Assembly (NCBI GenBank): GCA_040220455.1
Contig: JAVJUS010000030.1
Location: 6,106-70,105 of the forward strand
Direction of reading: 5' to 3'
Source of the DNA: JAVJUS01 sp040220455
GTDB taxonomy: Bacteria > Pseudomonadota > Alphaproteobacteria > DSM-16000 > Inquilinaceae
DNA: 64,000 bases
Each line of letters starts with the position of its first letter. The stretch's first letter is position 1. The position numbers were made by a program, and so were the translations under genes. Below the pieces are notes generated by a model that worked only from the letters and a program-made list of their open reading frames with translations, was not told the origin of the DNA and did not search any database. Shown here piece after piece: positions 60,033 through 64,000 of the stretch.

Positions 60033-62066
60033 ATGTTCGCCAAGGTCCTGATCGCCAACCGTGGCGAGATCGCCTGCCGCATCGCCCGGACCTGCCGCCG
60101 TCTCGGCATCGCGACGGTGGCGGTCTATTCCGACGCGGATGCCGAGTCGGCCCATGTCGCGGCGGCGGACGAGGCCCATCGCATCGGCCCCGCGCCGGCG
60201 TCGGAGAGCTATCTGGTCGCCGACCGGCTGATCGAGGTCGCCCGTCGTTCCGGCGCGGAGGCGGTGCATCCCGGCTACGGCTTTCTGTCCGAGAACGCGG
60301 CCTTCGCCGAGGCCTGCGCGGCGGCGGGGCTGGTCTTCGTCGGCCCGCCGCCGGACGCGATCCGCCTGATGGGCGGCAAGTCCGAGGCCAAGGCCCGCAT
60401 GGCGGAGGCGGGGGTGCCGCTCGTCCCCGGCTATCACGGCGAGGCCCAGGACGCCGACACCCTCGCCGAAGAGGCGACGCGCATCGGTTATCCGTTGCTG
60501 ATCAAGGCCTCGGCGGGCGGCGGCGGCAAGGGCATGCGCGTCGTCGAGTCGGCCGACGGCTTCGGCGCCGCGCTCGACGGGGCGCGGCGGGAGGCGGCGG
60601 GCGCCTTCGGCGACGACCGGGTGCTGCTCGAGAAGTACCTGGCCCGGCCGCGCCATGTGGAGGTCCAGGTCATGGCCGACGCCCATGGCCGGGTCGTCCA
60701 CCTGTTCGAGCGCGACTGCTCGATCCAGCGCCGCCACCAGAAGGTGGTCGAGGAGGCGCCGGCGCCCGGTCTCGAGCCGGCGACCCGGGCGCGAATGGGC
60801 GCGGCGGCCGTCGCGGCGGCGGAGGCGATCGGCTATGTCGGGGCGGGCACGGTGGAGTTCCTGCTCGACACCGACGGCTCGTTCTACTTCATGGAGATGA
60901 ACACCCGTCTCCAGGTCGAGCATCCGGTCACGGAGATGATCACCGGCCGCGACCTGGTCGCCTGGCAGCTTGACGTCGCGGCCGGGGCGCCGCTGGGCGT
61001 GGCCCAGGATGATCTGTCGATCGACGGCCACGCGATCGAGGTGCGGCTCTACGCCGAGGACCCGGCGGCCGGCTTCCTGCCCCAGACCGGCCGCCTCGAC
61101 CGGCTCTCGCTGCCCGGCGCCGACGGCACTGATCCACATGTCCGGCTCGACAGCGGCGTGCGGGAGGGCGACAGCGTCACGCCCCACTACGACCCGATGA
61201 TCGCCAAGCTGATCGTCTGGGACCGGGACCGGCCCTCGGCGGTGCGGCGCCTCGGCCGGGCGCTCGATTCCTGCCGGATCGCCGGGGTGACGACGAACCT
61301 GCCCTTGCTGGGCGCGATCGCGGCCCATCCCGCCTTCGGCGCCGGCGATCTCGATACCCGGTTCCTGGAGCGCCACGCCGCCGACGTGCTGCCCGACCGG
61401 GCGCCGGCGAGCGACGACGCGCTCGCCGTCGCGGCGCTGGGCGTGCTGCTCGACCGGCGTCGGGGGGCGCGGGTCCGGGCGGCGGCGTCGGGCGATCCCC
61501 ATTCGCCCTGGCACGACGCCGGCGGCTGGCGGCTCAACGACGAGGCGCGGGAGACCCTGGCCTTCCGCGATCCGGATGCCGACGGCGCCCTGCGCGAGCT
61601 CGTCGTCCGCTACCCCCGACGCGGCGGCTACCGTCTGGCCCTGCCCGGCGGCGGCATCGTCCACGCCGACGGCACGCTCGACGGCGACGGCCGCATGGTG
61701 GCCGAGATGGACGGCGTGCGCACGGCCGGCAGCTACAGCCGGCGCGGGCTCGACCTAACGGTAATCCTGCCCCGGGCGGCGCGGGGCGGCGGGGTCCACC
61801 GGCTGTCCCTGGTCGACGTGGTGGCCGAGGCGGAGAGCTATGCCGATCCGGGCTCGCTGACCGCGCCGATGCCCGGGCGCGTCGTGGCCGTCCTGGTCGG
61901 GGAGGGCGACAGCGTCGCCAAGGGCACCGCGTTGATGGTGCTGGAGGCGATGAAGATGGAGCATACCGTGACGGCGCCGCGCGACGGGGTGGTCGCCCGG
62001 CTGCCCTTCGCGGCGGGGGATACGGTGGCCGAGGGCGTCGAACTGGTCGGCTTCGAGGCGGCGTAG
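60033..62066 (+). CDS. mccA: Methylcrotonyl-CoA carboxylase biotin subunit (MccA/LiuD)
   Basis: 677 aa from the ATG at 60033. Biotin carboxylase (about 1-450: FAKVLIANRGEIACRIART, ATP-grasp ASAGGGGKGMRVV, and MNTRLQVEHPVTE), an insert/BT domain, then the biotin-carboxyl-carrier domain with the biotinylated Lys in LEAMKMEHT. It carboxylates 3-methylcrotonyl-CoA in leucine breakdown together with a beta subunit, whose gene is not in the window. The HMG-CoA lyase gene downstream confirms the pathway. Propionyl-CoA carboxylase is the main alternative, but the neighbour argues against it. Confidence 0.88.
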   Translation: MFAKVLIANRGEIACRIARTCRRLGIATVAVYSDADAESAHVAAADEAHRIGPAPASESYLVADRLIEVARRSGAEAVHPGYGFLSENAAFAEACAAAGLVFVGPPPDAIRLMGGKSEAKARMAEAGVPLVPGYHGEAQDADTLAEEATRIGYPLLIKASAGGGGKGMRVVESADGFGAALDGARREAAGAFGDDRVLLEKYLARPRHVEVQVMADAHGRVVHLFERDCSIQRRHQKVVEEAPAPGLEPATRARMGAAAVAAAEAIGYVGAGTVEFLLDTDGSFYFMEMNTRLQVEHPVTEMITGRDLVAWQLDVAAGAPLGVAQDDLSIDGHAIEVRLYAEDPAAGFLPQTGRLDRLSLPGADGTDPHVRLDSGVREGDSVTPHYDPMIAKLIVWDRDRPSAVRRLGRALDSCRIAGVTTNLPLLGAIAAHPAFGAGDLDTRFLERHAADVLPDRAPASDDALAVAALGVLLDRRRGARVRAAASGDPHSPWHDAGGWRLNDEARETLAFRDPDADGALRELVVRYPRRGGYRLALPGGGIVHADGTLDGDGRMVAEMDGVRTAGSYSRRGLDLTVILPRAARGGGVHRLSLVDVVAEAESYADPGSLTAPMPGRVVAVLVGEGDSVAKGTALMVLEAMKMEHTVTAPRDGVVARLPFAAGDTVAEGVELVGFEAA

Positions 62067-62118
62067 GCCGGGGCCTCTGCGCCCTTCACCGTTCCGTGCG
62101 AAATCAGGAGGCAGCGCA

Positions 62119-63045
62119 ATGAGCCTTCCCGATCGGGTGCGCATCGTCGAGGTCGGCCCGCGCGACGGGCTGCAGAACGAACCCGCCCGGCCCTCGGTCG
62201 ACGACAGGGTGGCGCTGATCGAGGCGCTGGCCGCGGCCGGCCTGCCGGCGGTCGAGGCCGGGGCGTTCGTCTCGCCCAAATGGGTCCCGCAGATGGCCGA
62301 CAGCGATGCGGTGCTCGCGCGTCTGCCGCTCGACGGGCCGGTCGGCTTTCCGGTGCTGGTGCCGAACATGAAGGGCTTCGAGGCCGCGCGGGCGGCCGGG
62401 GCGCGGGAGATCGCGGTCTTCGCGGCGGCGTCGGAGAGTTTCTCCAGGCGCAACATCAACTGCTCGATCGCGGAGAGCCTGGAGCGCTTCGCCCCGGTCT
62501 GCGAGGCGGCCGCGGCCGCCGGCATCGCTGTGCGCGGCTATGTCTCCTGCGTGCTCGGCTGCCCCTACGAGGGCGAAATCGCGCCGGCTGCGGTGGCGGA
62601 GGTGGCGGGCCGGCTGGCCGGGCTCGGCTGCTACGAGGTCTCGCTCGGCGACACGATCGGCGTCGGCACGCCGGGTCGTGCGCGCGCCATGCTGGCGGCC
62701 GTCGCCGCGCGCGTGCCGGTGGAGCGCCTGGCGGTGCATTTCCACGACACCTACGGCCAGGCGCTGGCCAATATCTATGCCTGCCTCGAGGACGGAGTGA
62801 CGGTCGTCGATTCGGCGGTCGCCGGCCTCGGCGGCTGCCCCTATGCCAAGGGGGCGAGCGGCAACGTGTCCACGGAGGACGTGGTCTACATGCTCGACGG
62901 CCTCGGGATCGCGACCGGCGTCGATCTGACGCGCCTGCTCGACGCGACCCGCGTTGCTGCCGCTCTGACCGGCCGTCCGCCGGTTTCCCGGGCCGCGACG
63001 GCGCTGCTCGCCCGGGCGCCGGAGGCGACGCGCGACACCGGCTGA
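62119..63045 (+). CDS. mvaB: Hydroxymethylglutaryl-CoA lyase
   Basis: 308 aa. HMGL-like barrel: IVEVGPRDGLQNE (catalytic Arg-Asp), VEAGAFVSPKWVPQMADS, HFHDTYGQALANI (metal His), and the signature loop GLGGCPYAKGASGNVSTEDV with the catalytic Cys. It cleaves HMG-CoA to acetyl-CoA and acetoacetate, the last step of leucine degradation. AGGAGG lies upstream, and it starts 52 bp after the carboxylase subunit; together they are an operon. Confidence 0.92.
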   Translation: MSLPDRVRIVEVGPRDGLQNEPARPSVDDRVALIEALAAAGLPAVEAGAFVSPKWVPQMADSDAVLARLPLDGPVGFPVLVPNMKGFEAARAAGAREIAVFAAASESFSRRNINCSIAESLERFAPVCEAAAAAGIAVRGYVSCVLGCPYEGEIAPAAVAEVAGRLAGLGCYEVSLGDTIGVGTPGRARAMLAAVAARVPVERLAVHFHDTYGQALANIYACLEDGVTVVDSAVAGLGGCPYAKGASGNVSTEDVVYMLDGLGIATGVDLTRLLDATRVAAALTGRPPVSRAATALLARAPEATRDTG

Positions 63046-63134
63046 GGCGCGCGTCGCCGAGTCGGGGTCTTTACGGGACGCGCCGGCGCGCCAAGCTCCT
63101 CTTCCACGGGTGGAGACCGAGTCGGGGCATCGGC

Positions 63135-63563
63135 ATGACCGTGCATCTGGTCAAGACGGCGGCGGGCATCGCGGATCTGGAGGCGCTGGCGGCGCGGCAG
63201 GCGCTGCGGCGCGGCATCGTCGACGGGCGGCCGGTCGTCGCGGCCTATACCCGGCGCAAGCCGAGGCGGGCGGAGGAGGTGGTCGACGGCGGGTCGATCT
63301 ACTGGATCGTCAAGCGGGCCATCCGGGTACGCCAGCGCGTCGTCGATCTGGTCGACGCGGTGGACGGCGAGGGCCAGCCGTTCTGCGAGATGCTCCTCGA
63401 TCCCGAACTGGTGGAGACCGCGCCGATGCCGCGGCGGCCGATTCAGGGCTGGCGTTACCTGGACCCGACGGACGCGCCGCGCGACCGGGAGGCCGGGGCG
63501 CCCGACGACGATCGGCTGCCGGACCACCTGGTACGCGACCTTCAGGCCCTGGGCCTGATGTAG
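63135..63563 (+). CDS. DUF1489 family protein
   Basis: 142 aa from the ATG at 63135. Matches DUF1489: HLVKTAAGIADLEALAARQA, then GGSIYWIVKRAIRVRQRVVD and PFCEMLLDPELVETAPMPRR, ending RPIQGWRYLDP. The domain is widespread in alphaproteobacteria and of unknown function. No signal peptide. It is co-oriented with the leucine genes but 90 bp apart, so co-transcription is uncertain. Confidence 0.85.
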   Translation: MTVHLVKTAAGIADLEALAARQALRRGIVDGRPVVAAYTRRKPRRAEEVVDGGSIYWIVKRAIRVRQRVVDLVDAVDGEGQPFCEMLLDPELVETAPMPRRPIQGWRYLDPTDAPRDREAGAPDDDRLPDHLVRDLQALGLM

Positions 63564-64000
63564 CCCGCGGGCCCGCGGCTGTCACGGCGGCGGAGGACTG
63601 TCGCGGAAATCGATGAAATTCCCTCTGGACACGCCCGGCCCGGGTCTCTATATACCCGCTCACTCGGACGGCACGGGGCGGTCGACACCGCGACCGAGCT
63701 AGCCGCCAGGAACATCGCGAACGATTTCGCATCGGGCGTTGTCAGGGCCGGCACCGGGTCTTATACTTTTCTGCTCGCTCTGGGACGGGCCACTCCGAAC
63801 GGATGGCACGCCGGGGCGTTTCGGTCTCTTTACCGGTCCTCGGGTCGGTCGAGAGGCGACGGATCTTGGACATAGTGGATCGGACGAGAAGGGATGCACG
63901 GGCGGCGGTTCGTGTGCGGCGGTGCCTGGTTGGGTGTCGTTGTTGCGTGCGGGCCGGATGAGCCGCTGGTGCATCTTGGTGAGAGGTATCGTTCTCGTGG
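63564..64000. other. Right edge, no gene recognised
   Basis: 437 bp without a convincing coding region. CTATATACC near 63649 could be part of a promoter for the next gene to the right. Short frames here have no recognisable product. Confidence 0.35.

Overview
The window looks like chromosomal DNA of a GC-rich alphaproteobacterium, probably of the Rhodospirillales type. The right two-thirds is very GC-rich by eye. It carries families typical of that class: DUF3422, DUF1489, OpgH, a BTLCP/LapG-like cysteine protease, alphaproteobacterial leucine-degradation genes, and two perfect CtrA-type boxes (TTAA-N7-TTAA). No species can be named from the sequence.

Left arm, 1 to about 24.3 kb: mobile and accessory DNA. 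(a) A much more AT-rich two-gene unit at 453-3378 encodes an SAMHD1-like HD phosphohydrolase and a shortened adenylosuccinate-synthetase homologue. In the latter the catalytic Asp of the P-loop is Gly and the guanine-recognition Lys is also lost. The pairing recalls the viral 2-aminoadenine (Z-DNA) genes PurZ and DatZ, or a nucleotide-based defence module. This is the strongest candidate for an undescribed system. (b) IS66 and IS256 wreckage (3.5-5.2 kb) separates it from a second AT-rich orphan gene (5337-6563). (c) A large serine recombinase with a coupled 48-aa gene comes next, then an XRE regulator overlapping an RNase H-fold protein, then a DUF3768 protein. (d) A leftward block (10.0-14.9 kb) carries two VirD4/TraG-like ATPases, a replication-relaxation protein and a two-TM membrane protein. 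It looks like an integrative or mobilizable element without a recognisable relaxase. (e) A signalling block (15.6-22.5 kb) has a GAF histidine kinase, a LapG-like protease, a GGDEF-degenerate EAL protein and a degenerate EAL-like protein. (f) An AlpA-type excisionase and a P4-type tyrosine integrase abut a 47-bp 3' piece of an elongator tRNA-Met gene. An intact tRNA terminator follows, so 24312 is very probably the right att site of an integrated island whose left end lies outside the window.

Junction zone, 24.3-29.8 kb: a second, frameshifted tyrosine recombinase preceded by three 13-bp GCGT-N5-ACGC sites, a decayed duplicate of its 3' end, a DMFase-like membrane-anchored protein, an unusual 18-bp tandem repeat array with an inverted repeat, two small unknown genes, the 3' remnant of a type ISP restriction-modification gene with its small partner, and a glycosidase pseudogene.

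Right arm, 29.9-64 kb: stable chromosome. A class I aldolase, a ROK repressor and a three-gene ribose-type ABC importer form a sugar-uptake locus. Next come DUF3422, a four-gene sulfation-like cassette (arylsulfotransferase-like protein, two membrane proteins, sulfotransferase) and OpgH (periplasmic glucan synthesis). A creatinase/M24-fold protein without metal ligands faces an M20 hydrolase with two altered metal ligands. Further on are Ppx/GppA, a probable operon of a c-heme sensor and a class III cyclase with non-canonical base-binding residues, a Sfp-type PPTase, an orphan atpD, and a Sel1/SPOR protein. A histidine kinase and an RTX protein, each preceded by a CtrA box, follow. The end holds a divergent pair of citrate-synthase-family genes (one fused to an HTH), the biotin subunit of methylcrotonyl-CoA carboxylase, HMG-CoA lyase and DUF1489.
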